Shown one piece after another: positions 8,932 to 18,900 of a stretch of 64,000 nt of DNA. The stretch spans positions 372,001 through 436,000 of the forward strand of contig JAEPPZ010000001.1 of NCBI GenBank assembly GCA_017640785.1, in the 5' to 3' direction. Below the pieces are notes generated by a model. That model was not told the origin of the DNA. It made no database searches and saw nothing but the letters and a program-made list of their open reading frames with translations. A program made the translations under genes and the position numbers. How positions within the stretch are numbered: the stretch's first letter is position 1; each line of letters starts with the position of its first letter. This stretch comes from Balneola sp. (GTDB taxonomy: Bacteria > Bacteroidota > Rhodothermia > Balneolales > Balneolaceae).

Positions 8932-11619
8932 ATGGGCGGCTTTTTATTGACTCCGGAATCTATTCCGATGCTGGCAAAACTACTGCTGGCTGTTATTGTA
9001 ACCGGATACATTCTTATTTACTTTGAGAAGACCAAATCAGTTAAATGGTTTTCAAGATACTTAATCGGTTACATCCTTCTTGATATTTTAATCTTGTTTG
9101 GGGAAATAGTTATATCTGACTGGTCGCTACTGAGTTTACCATTACAATATATTGCCAGTATTGTCTTCACTTACTGTTATCTGCAATTTGCCTACCACTT
9201 CAAAGAGAATAATTTCGAAAAGGAACATCGCAGAGTCACTTTATTTGTAAACTATTTAACGGTTCCCGCAATTCTGTATACTATTTATATGATGTATGAT
9301 ATAGGGTTCGGAGACTATACCATGGTCCAGGTCTTGCTTCCTTACCCATTGTTTTTGATATGCTGGTCCGGAGCTATTTTCTACAGAAAGTATCGGGTGT
9401 CACAAAATGAACACAGTGAAAATGAGCTGAATGCCTCGGCTTATAAAGCTTTCTTTATTATTACATTACTGGCCATTTTTATTTCAATTTTCCCTGCTAT
9501 GAGAGCATTGGAGGTAATTGGACACGCTTTGTTTACCGTGACTTTTTTTATTCTAAACCTGACTGTTTTCTGCATGCTTACTGCTGCAGCGGTTAACTAT
9601 CTAACAAGTCGTACTACAATGCTGATAAAGCTTGTGGGAATTTCATTGGTATTATTTGTAACCATAATTGGTTTGCAAGGTTTTCTGATCATACCTGGTT
9701 ATGAATTCCAAAGTGGTCAGGATATTTCTATTGAGAATCGCCGAGAAATTCATTCACAGGTTCTGCCTTATGTCTGGTTCCTTTTGGGTTCATCCGGCGT
9801 TATTCTTTCTCTGTTTCCGATTTTCTTTAGCAGAACTGTATTACTTCCTTTAAGAAGGTTATTAAAAGGTGTTGATGAAGTGAATAAAGGAAATCTTAGT
9901 TATAGAATTGGAAATCAAGGGTATGATGAATTGGGTGTAATGAGTGAACACTTCGATACTATGACCTCGAACTTGCAAATAGCCAATGTAGAACTACAGG
10001 AATATACAGAAGGGCTTGAAGAAAAAGTGCGCGAAAGGACTGAAAAACTGCATCAGCAAACTGAAGAACTGGAACGTCTTCACAAAATGCGCTCAAAACT
10101 ATTTCAGGATATTTCTCATGAGTTAAGAACGCCTATTACGCTTATCTCGGGTCCCTTGCGCCAGTTGCTGAATTCAGATGAAAATCTAGCTGATCATTCA
10201 TATAAACAGCTTCAGCTTTCTTTGAGAAATTCAGAACGTTTAAAAAAACTGGTAGAACAAATTATAGAGTTGAACAGATTGGAATCCGAACAACTGACTC
10301 TCCATTCTACAAAAATTAATATATCGGGGCACCTGCAAATCCTTTGCGCTTCTTATGAAAGTTATATTACAGAACAAGGTTTAAAACTTAATACCTCTAT
10401 TCCGAAAGAAGCAGTTTACGCAGAGTTAGATGAAGATAAATTTGAAAAGATCATCAATAATCTTATTTCCAATGCTGTCAAGTTTACCTCAAAAGGTGGG
10501 ATCATCAAAGTGAGTTTAGTTTCGGAATCAGAATTTTTCTCAATCAGTGTTCAGGACAACGGAATCGGAATTCCGGAAAGTGAAATACCACATATCTTCG
10601 ACCGATTCAAAAGTGCATCTAAAACTAATGTTGATTATAAAGAAGGTCTCGGGGTTGGGCTGGCTATAACTAAAGAGTACACTAAACTACAAAACGGATC
10701 TATCAATGTCCAAAGTTCACCAGGAAATGGAAGTACGTTTATAGTTCGGTTTCCTACAGCTGATGCTCCCATCACAGAAAAAAGCGCCAAAACTCTTGAA
10801 CCGATCCCTAAAAACTTAACAATAGATCCTGAAAAAGAAAAAGCAATAACTCCTGAGCAACCGAAAACAAGCTCAGGAACTATTTTATTGGTAGAAGACA
10901 ACCCCGACATGGCCGATTATGTTGTTTCTGTACTGGAAGAAAATCATTATAAAGTTCAGCATGCGGCTAATGGAAAAAAAGGGCTTCAAAAACTTACAAA
11001 TTACAAACCTGACCTGATCATCAGCGACATTATGATGCCGGAGATGGACGGCATGACCTTTTTGAAGAAAGTCAGAGAAATGACTGATTTTTCCGATACA
11101 CCCACTATTTTCCTTTCCGCACTTTCCGGGATTGATAAACAACTGGAAGGATTGCGGCTTGGGGTAAATGATTATCTGGTGAAGCCTTTTAATCCTGAAG
11201 AACTTATTTGCCGTATTCAGAATTTAATTGAGTTCAGAAAAGTTCGGGATAAATTTACAGTGTCTGTTTCGGAAGATAAAAACCCTGACCTGGATGACGA
11301 ACTTATCCAAAGACTTACTAAGCTGGTGGAATCCAAGTTAAGTAATACTCAGTTTAACATGGAAGAATTATCTGCTGAAGTTGCTATGAGCAGAAGTTCT
11401 ATGTACAGAGAAATTAAAAAAATCACAGGTCTCTCTGCCGGAGCATTCGTTAAAGAAATACGTTTACAGAAAGCACGTCAAAGATTGGAAAACAATTCTG
11501 TTAAAACATTGAGTGAGATAGCCGGAGCTGTCGGGTTTTCTACTCCCAGTTATTTCACTAAACTTTATAAAAAGCGGTTTGGTAAACATCCTTCTGAATA
11601 TTTAGACCAAACAAATTAA
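8932..11619 (+). CDS. Hybrid two-component sensor: multi-pass membrane input, HAMP, kinase, receiver, AraC output
   Basis: 895 residues. About seven hydrophobic helices fill residues 10-300. A HAMP-like segment (PLRRLLKGVDEVNKG, ~305-355) and a coiled coil (~360-390) follow. The HisKA domain has the phosphoacceptor His396 in DISHELRTP. The ATPase domain has NLISNAVKFT, DNGIGIP and GLGVGLAI. The receiver has EDN and phosphoacceptor Asp699 in ISDIMMPEMDG, with the usual LVKPF. A C-terminal AraC-type helix-turn-helix occupies ~790-890. One polypeptide therefore carries sensing, phosphorelay and DNA binding. Unlike classical HTCS sensors it has no periplasmic propeller, so the signal is perhaps membrane or small-molecule related. 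It is divergent from giant gene 1 across a 257-bp gap that contains the direct-repeat operator, and is the obvious candidate regulator. Confidence 0.92.
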   Translation: MGGFLLTPESIPMLAKLLLAVIVTGYILIYFEKTKSVKWFSRYLIGYILLDILILFGEIVISDWSLLSLPLQYIASIVFTYCYLQFAYHFKENNFEKEHRRVTLFVNYLTVPAILYTIYMMYDIGFGDYTMVQVLLPYPLFLICWSGAIFYRKYRVSQNEHSENELNASAYKAFFIITLLAIFISIFPAMRALEVIGHALFTVTFFILNLTVFCMLTAAAVNYLTSRTTMLIKLVGISLVLFVTIIGLQGFLIIPGYEFQSGQDISIENRREIHSQVLPYVWFLLGSSGVILSLFPIFFSRTVLLPLRRLLKGVDEVNKGNLSYRIGNQGYDELGVMSEHFDTMTSNLQIANVELQEYTEGLEEKVRERTEKLHQQTEELERLHKMRSKLFQDISHELRTPITLISGPLRQLLNSDENLADHSYKQLQLSLRNSERLKKLVEQIIELNRLESEQLTLHSTKINISGHLQILCASYESYITEQGLKLNTSIPKEAVYAELDEDKFEKIINNLISNAVKFTSKGGIIKVSLVSESEFFSISVQDNGIGIPESEIPHIFDRFKSASKTNVDYKEGLGVGLAITKEYTKLQNGSINVQSSPGNGSTFIVRFPTADAPITEKSAKTLEPIPKNLTIDPEKEKAITPEQPKTSSGTILLVEDNPDMADYVVSVLEENHYKVQHAANGKKGLQKLTNYKPDLIISDIMMPEMDGMTFLKKVREMTDFSDTPTIFLSALSGIDKQLEGLRLGVNDYLVKPFNPEELICRIQNLIEFRKVRDKFTVSVSEDKNPDLDDELIQRLTKLVESKLSNTQFNMEELSAEVAMSRSSMYREIKKITGLSAGAFVKEIRLQKARQRLENNSVKTLSEIAGAVGFSTPSYFTKLYKKRFGKHPSEYLDQTN

Positions 11620-11664
11620 AAGCCTAGCTAATTAACTTCTTTTCAATCAGAATATATATATAAA

Positions 11665-12609
11665 ATGAAAATTACATCTGATCAACTTAAACCCGGAGAC
11701 ATTCTTCTTTGTGAATTCCGCCATCCCGGTTTTGACGGATATGCAGAAGCATTCATTTCTATTCTGAAATTCCGGAATGCAAAGTCAGAAGAAGACCAAA
11801 AGAAATTCATGACTGCCGCTTTCACTATTCTTCGGGGATTGATCATAACCTTTGATCAGGATATTTATACCCATGCTGCCTTCTGGGATGGGAAAGGAGT
11901 AGTGGAAGCAGGTGGAAATGGTGTTGGCAGAAATCCTATTGATCATTACAAAGGAACTGAAACTGATGTATATCGTTTTGTAGAAAATGGTAAACAAGTT
12001 CTTGGAACTCAGGAGTACCCCGTTGAACCTTTACTTGAACTTGCCGATGAAATTGTGAATGAAAATCTTAATTATTCCTACAACACTGCTATTCTGATGA
12101 TCTTTCTATGCATCACTCGTTGGGAAAGAGAAGCTTGGATCAATGCTGTCATGAACTTTTTAAAATCTCATCTCAAATCAGTTAATCCCAACCTTATTGA
12201 CTTACTATTCAAAGCAAATCATGACAAACTTATAGAACTATTTGAATGGATGGCCGATGAGATGATCCGCAGGATTGTTGCTTTCAGAAATGATAATGGA
12301 TTGGTTTGCTCAGAAACCGTGGCTGCTATTTTTAATCAGGCAAAGCCTGAAGGAAAATATAAACTTGCCAAGCCTCTGAACTCAGTTGCTATTCCTCATA
12401 AAGAAGAAGAAAGCATTCAACTCTCGCCTGAAGATTCTGAAAATGAATGGACTGAATTTTTTAATCAGTTGGATCGATCCGAATTCCCATTAAAATCATC
12501 CTCACCTGAAAGTTCGGATTGGCGGAAGTATGCAGATATCATTTATACTCCTCATGATATTGCAAGGTCTGTTAATACCATGAAAGTTGGGAAGTTAAAT
12601 CTTAAATAA
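11665..12609 (+). CDS. Permuted papain-fold (NlpC/P60-like, YiiX/C92-type) hydrolase
   Basis: 314 residues, 45 bases after the hybrid sensor and on the same strand, so probably cotranscribed. The order of motifs is that of circularly permuted NlpC/P60 enzymes: KPGDILL near the start (residues 9-15), a catalytic-type His70 in YTHAAF with a following VVEAGG, and Cys215 in GLVCSET far downstream. No signal peptide is visible, so it is probably cytoplasmic. Members of this fold cleave amide or thioester bonds in peptides or lipids, but the substrate cannot be read from the sequence. It may be part of the response encoded by the adjacent sensor; this is context only. Confidence 0.75.
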   Translation: MKITSDQLKPGDILLCEFRHPGFDGYAEAFISILKFRNAKSEEDQKKFMTAAFTILRGLIITFDQDIYTHAAFWDGKGVVEAGGNGVGRNPIDHYKGTETDVYRFVENGKQVLGTQEYPVEPLLELADEIVNENLNYSYNTAILMIFLCITRWEREAWINAVMNFLKSHLKSVNPNLIDLLFKANHDKLIELFEWMADEMIRRIVAFRNDNGLVCSETVAAIFNQAKPEGKYKLAKPLNSVAIPHKEEESIQLSPEDSENEWTEFFNQLDRSEFPLKSSSPESSDWRKYADIIYTPHDIARSVNTMKVGKLNLK

Positions 12610-12678
12610 AAACTTCGCTTTGCTAAACTGATGAAGATTTCGAGCATTCGTAGCGAAATGAATTACAGATGTGTTACA

Positions 12679-12876
12679 TCATCCCAAATCATCTTCTTTG
12701 TTTTTGCCACGGAGCTTTTTATAAGCATACGCCCCACCTGCTGCTGCGAGCAATCCAAGTCCGCCATCTATTGGTGCTTGGGCAGGATCACCGGGAAGGC
12801 CTGGTTGGGCAAGGACAAAAGATGTGGTAATGAGTAAAACTATAATTAAAGCGAAGATTATAAGCGTTGTTTTCAT
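12679..12876 (-). CDS. Small PIDGGL-tail (PID-CTERM-like) secreted protein (module 2)
   Basis: 65 residues: signal peptide (MKTTLIIF, hydrophobic core, SFVLAQ), then PGLPGDPAQAP, the PIDGGL motif, an Ala/Gly-rich hydrophobic segment with paired tyrosines and a charged tail ending EDDLG. The mature part is only about 42 residues, so the sorting tail is nearly the whole protein. It is identical over 42 residues to the end of the protein at 2171-2590 (all but the last residue), although the DNA differs at about 20 sites. It lies 84 bases downstream of the second giant gene on the same strand, as in module 1. PID-CTERM is a predicted Bacteroidota sorting signal (family knowledge, from memory). 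The function of such a tail-only protein is unknown. Confidence 0.82.
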   Translation of the reverse strand: MKTTLIIFALIIVLLITTSFVLAQPGLPGDPAQAPIDGGLGLLAAAGGAYAYKKLRGKNKEDDLG

Positions 12877-12904
12877 GTTGTTGGGCTTTTAGCTCTTAGC
12901 TGCC

Positions 12905-12944
12905 AGCTATTAGCTTTTGGGACTGACCTCAAAAGCTAATAGCT
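12905..12944. repeat. 15-bp inverted repeat between giant gene and small gene (module 2)
   Basis: Arms AGCTATTAGCTTTTG (12905-12919) and CAAAAGCTAATAGCT (12930-12944) pair perfectly around a 10-base loop. Outer segments (TTTTAGC at 12887-12893, CGCTAAAA at 12949-12956) allow further pairing. It sits between the giant gene stop (12961) and the small gene start (12876), exactly as in module 1, with unrelated sequence. There is no T tract, so it is probably not a full terminator. Confidence 0.8.
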
Positions 12945-12960
12945 AAACGCTAAAAACTGA

Positions 12961-15900
12961 TTACTTGATTAGAGTTAATTTCTTGATCATGACTACATTC
13001 CCTGCTCGAAGGCGATAAATATACATCCCTGAAGCAAGGTTTGAAGCATTAAAGTTTAGCGTGTAGCGTCCGGCGGTTTTGTTTTCGCCGTTCAACAATG
13101 TGGCTACTTTCCTTCCCAGAATATCAAACACTTCCAGGGTTACTTTTCCGGTTTTCGGGACTCCATAAGCAATGGTTGTGCTTGGATTGAATGGATTTGG
13201 ATAGTTTTGTTGAAGCTCAAAAGTTAGTGGCAAATCGGATTCGGGTTCGTTGGTTACCGTCTGGCTTTGCTTTATCAGAAGTTTAAACCTTGAAGTTTCA
13301 CCCTTCTTTTTCCTGAGTATTTGAATTGGAGAAGCAGGTTGTTTTTGTGTGGATTTTACACTCTCTTTTGAATATTCCAAGAGTTCGAAATTAAGAGTGT
13401 CAGCACCAGTTATTTCGTATGTGCTCTCATTCTTTTCATCAACAAGAATAATATGCCAATCTTCAGGGATACTTACTGTTTTCCAATCAAGCATATGGTC
13501 TCCTGATAAATTATTACCATATATATCCAAGTTTAGCTCAAGATCACTATCTCCGAAAGGAAGTGCCTGAATATCCATTGTTGGGTCATTATCTGAGCTT
13601 GTTCCAAGAGACAGGAATTCGTTTGTTAACGGCTGTAATTTAAAAGCATCCAGATTGTCTTTACCAACCTTAGCTTGTTCATCAAAAAATATTACCGATT
13701 CGGAAAAACTACCCCCTTTTGATAATCTTAGTCGTATCTGTGGATTCGAAACCTTTTTTTCAAAAACCCCACCCGAACTTCTCACCGAATCAGATAAAGA
13801 CAGAACGGGTGATTCTCCGTTAGCTTTTACCCAAACTGACTGCCATGGAGCAATTTTCCCGTCTTGTAAAGTTCCAGTAACCCCATTCCAACTTTTATAA
13901 GTACCATCTTTTTGACTCCAGACATAAAAGGTTGCATCAAGGTTCGTACGGTTCCAACCATGTTGGGCATCCCAGTCAATCGATTTTCCATAGGGGTTCC
14001 CAATTAAATTCCAGCCATCGTTCGAGGAATTACCAGTATCAGTAAATGAAAGTACTTTTGAAATTTCTCCCCGATATTGAGCATTACTATTAGTTAAGAG
14101 CTTTGGAAAACCAACATTCCCGGAAGCATTTGGTCCGTTATCATCACTAAAAACATATACGGCAAAACCTGAACCCACGAAAACACTATCTGATATATTG
14201 GTTGGTAGTTCCCAGCTTCTTGTTGCTTCATTCCAAAATAACACATTCGGAGTTCCTGATGGAGCATTTGAACCCGTAAATCCCTGAGTCCATAGCGAAC
14301 CTAAAACCGAAGAAAACGTGTGTTTACCGGATGGTGCAGCCATTAAACGCCAGCCTTCATCCCCGCTTAGAACTACTTTTTTGTGTCCAAACTCTCTCAG
14401 ATAAGGATAACCTATCGAATCTGATTTTGCCCAATGGTTTTCCCAATCAAATCCTGAAAAATTTGAACTATTCCACATTTGAGCTGTCGTCATTCCTGTT
14501 CCGTCAGCAGAAGTCGTTTGGCCGGTTGTCTGGGTATCCCAATAACTGTTCGTTACCGTTCCGGAATTTTTTTCTCCTATAAGACCTCCGTTGCCTGATG
14601 GAGCAGATACACTACCTGTTGCAAAACTGTTTTGAATAGTTCCGCTTATCAACCTTCCAACTAAACCTGATGCTCCATAATTAGAGCTGCTCACAGAAGC
14701 TGTGGAATAGGAATTAGAAACTAATCCATTTGAGCCGTTATAGTTTTCAGTTGCGCCAACCAATCCGCCGGTATGATTATATCCCGAAACAGAACCGGTT
14801 GAATAACTATTAAGAACTTGAGAATAATTAAAACCAACCAATGCTCCGTTATATTGATCACCCGTAATATTCACATCTTCAAGAGATATGTTTTTTAGTA
14901 CAGCATTATGAGTAGCACCAAATAAACCATTAAAGTCTGAACTACCTCTATTTATAAACAGATTTTTGATTGTATAACCTTTTCCATCTAAAACTCCCTT
15001 GAATTCCGATCCACTAGAGTTAGTTCCAATCGGCTCCCAACCGCTAGCCGCATTATAAGGTTCAACGTCTAAATCAATATCTGAGGCAAGTTCATAATGA
15101 CTGTTCATATTGAATCGAATAGCATGTAACTGTAAGGGAGTTTTTATCTTAAAAGGATTTGCTACGGTACCTTCCCCTTCGTAACCAATCAAATCTTCAT
15201 ATCCGGGAAGTTCATCGGGCTCATTAAACCTTAAATATGGATAGCTTTCTTCATAGCCGGACTTAATAGCCCAAACAGAACTAAAATTCCACCCTCCGAA
15301 AGTGCTTTGTGTTTTCATTTCCTGGGTTGTTGCTTCAGTAGCATCATAACTATCATTTTTGTCTGAGGCTTCACCGTCCCAATAGTTACCTGTTGCAGTT
15401 CCACTTCCGGTTCGGTACCCAACAAAACCTAATGTTCTGGAACCACTTCCGGTTACTTTTCCTGCTGAATAGGAATTAATAATTGTTCCGTTATTTCTTA
15501 TCCCTACAAACCCGCCAATATGTGTGTTAGATTCACCATCTACAGAAGCCAGAGAATAAGAATTGCTTATTGTTGATGATAGTAACTGTCCTACCATACC
15601 ACCGGCATAACTTCCACCTCTAATTGAGCCCGTTGTGTAACTTTCTGATACTGAGCCGCCATACATAAAACCTACCAATCCTCCTGTATTTCCCGCCCCG
15701 ATAATAGATACCGAATCTAACCCAACTCGATGTATTGTACCTGATGAACTTCCGAATAATCCAATATTTGAAGTTCCGGGTCTGTTAATCGTTAACCCTT
15801 TTATAGAATATCCACTTCCATTGTAATTTCCTCCAAAATCTACAATTGGCTCCCAATTATCGAAAACAGACAAATCAATATCCGCACTTTGAACGAATGC

Positions 15901-18900
15901 ACTATCTCTATTTAATCGCACCCGGTTTAATTCTTTTGCTGATGAAATCTGATAAGGATCGCCAGTTGATCCTGACCCATTTTCATATGTTTTTTCTTCT
16001 CCAGGGTTAGACACAGGATCTACTTCACGAAGGTATGGATAACTAAGTTTTGGCCCACTCTGGAGTGTCCAGATTGAGCTGAAATTCCAACCTGAAAAAG
16101 TTGCCTGCGTCTTCATTTCTTCGGATGTCTTCCCTGTTCCAAGAGCCGAACCAGATTGTTCTGATGTCTCAATATCCCAATAAGAATCGGAAACTGATCC
16201 GGAAGAATTAATCCCGATTAGTCCTCCGATGTTTGAACCACTGCCTCTTACTTCTCCTGCTGAATAGGTTTCGTCGATCGTGCCACTTATCAATCTACCT
16301 ACTAGCCCACCTGCATTAGAGCCGGCAGCCTCAACATCAACCAAGGCATACGACTCAGAAATATCTCCTGTTGAGCCGTTATAGTTTTCGAGAATTCCAA
16401 CTAAACCACCTACATGATTACTTCCTTCAATATGCCCTGTTGCAAATGTGCTTTTGACGTCCGAGTAACTAATACCCACCAAAGCACCTACTATATCTTT
16501 TCCTTCGATGTCAACATCAACCAAACCTACGTTTTTCACTTCACCGTCAAATATTGCCCCGAACAAACCTACCACGTTTTCTGTTGAACGACGGATCCTT
16601 AAGTTTTCAATGATATATCCGTTTCCGTCAAAAACACCTCTGAATTCAGCACCGGAAGAATTTTCACCGATAGGATCCCATCCCTGAGGATAGTTGTATC
16701 CAAAATTTCCCACATCGATATCATTTGTGAGTTTAAAATGACTGGTTAAAAAATTTCTTACTTCATTGAGATGTGTTGCGGTAGAAATTTGATACGGATT
16801 ACCGGAAGTTCCATCACCGCCCCCAAATACAGGATCTTTCTGTAAATTCGGATATCCTGAATTAACTCCGGATGATATAGACCACCTCGAAGAAAAATCC
16901 CATCCTAAATTTGAAAATGTAGATTCGGTTTTCATTTGAGATGTAGAAACTCCTACACCACCCTGACTCTGGGTTTGGCCACTTACATCTTCATCCCAAA
17001 GACTATTGTTTACTGAGTTAGTGCCCGAAGAATTAACTTCAACGTACCCAACCAAACCACCAGATTCTATGGATCCCTGAACATCTGTTGCAGCGTAACT
17101 TACAGATATGTCATTTAGTCCACCTGCGGTAACAATTTGTGCACCAACCAAGCCTCCTGATCTTACCGATGTTTCTACTGTACCTTTTGTAAAACTATTT
17201 TGTATGTAATTTGCACCCGCTTCTCCGAATTGTCCTCCTACAAGTAAACCCACATAAGTATTTCCATCTACAGTTCCGGTTACATAACTATTAGATATAG
17301 TTGATGTTCTTGAGGACGCGTGCTGTTGACCTATAAGTCCACCTGTATAAACATTTCCGGTTACATCAATATTTGTAAGCCGAACGTTGGTAATTTGAGC
17401 AGAACTGGTTTTTCCGAATAACCCGGTATAATCCGTTGATCTGTCTATAAACAAACCATCGATTGTATAATCATTTCCATCAAATCTACCTCTGAATGGT
17501 TCGGTTTGAGTTCCGATTGGTTCCCATCCACTGCCCGAGTTAAATGGTGAGACGTCCAAATCAACGTTATCTACCAATATAAAATTAGCCGACAGATAGT
17601 TCCTTACTGCATTTAGTTGAGTAGCATTTGAAATTTGATACGGATCTTCAATAGTACCTGAACCGGGAAATACCGCTATTGGCGATTTTATCTTTACGGT
17701 TGGATATCCATTGTTTGCAGAACCGGAAATTTCCCATTCATTAGTAAAATCCCAATTGTATGCTGTATAAGTTGATTGGCTTTTCATACTGGAAGAGGTT
17801 TCCCCAATTCCTCCATCACTTGATGACCGACCACTGGTTTGTGTATCCCAAAAGCTTGTAAATGTAGAGTTCTGCCCGCTACCCAGCCGTTGCCCTACAA
17901 ATCCTCCAACATTTGTATTACCACTTACTGCACCGGTTGAATAGCTGTTATAAATTCTATTCGTACTTGATGAACTACTAGCGTTCATAGCTCCGATAAA
18001 ACCTCCGGCACCGTATTTACCTATAACCTGAACTCTTGCATAACTATTACGAATGGTATTGGTTCCTCCGGATGCTTGCATTCGTCCGATTAGCCCACCT
18101 CCATCAGAATAGGAACTGTTCACAACTCCGGTGGCGTAACTGTTTTCAATGATACTTTCCTTGGAAGGGCCTGCATATTGGAATCCGATTAAAGCTCCAA
18201 CAAAATCTTCTCCTGTTATATCAACATTAGTCAAACCTAGATTATAAATACTTGCGTTTTCGGCATTTCCGAAAAGCCCAACGTAAGTTTCTTCCGTGTC
18301 AATAAATAAACCATCGATAATGTAACCGTCTCCATAAAAAGTACCTGTAAATGGACTGCTTTGTGTACCTATAGGATCCCAACCTGAACCCGAGTTATAA
18401 GGAGCTACATCCAGGTTAATATTCGCGGTAAGAATAAAGTGAAATGACGGATAGTTTCTTATTTCATTCAATTGTTCTGCTGTAGCAATTTGATAAGGAT
18501 TAGCTTCTGTCCCTGCCCCTGCATCAAAAACTCCATAAACAGGTTCTTCAGGTGCGGGCCCTATCAAACTACTTTCGTAGATATTACCTTGACCGAATTG
18601 ATCTCCGACGGTAACTTCAAAACTGATATATTTTCCGTTATCATCAAATTGATTTACTACATAAACTCTTCCTGAAACACCTGATATTGTTGTTTTCCCA
18701 TTACCTTCTGCATCGTCAAATCGGTACCATTTAAACACTGTGCCTGTTTCCGAATCACCATCTGTATCGTAATAATCATATTCACCAACAAGAGAAGCTC
18801 CGGCTTGATGAATCCCATTAATATAAACATTGGTTGCAAATGGAGCAGTATTTGTGGTTAATCCGGGAACTAAACTTGGACTGGGGTCACGTAAATAAGG

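Noticed and set aside
12613-12657. Possible hairpin TTCGCT...AGCGAA between the convergent genes 11665-12609 and 12679-12876
   Set aside because: Only six outer bases pair cleanly with a long loop, so it is too weak to call a terminator.
12631-12837. 68-codon plus-strand open frame over the module 2 miniprotein
   Set aside because: It is the antisense shadow of a miniprotein whose sequence is conserved in a paralogue; it has no coding features.
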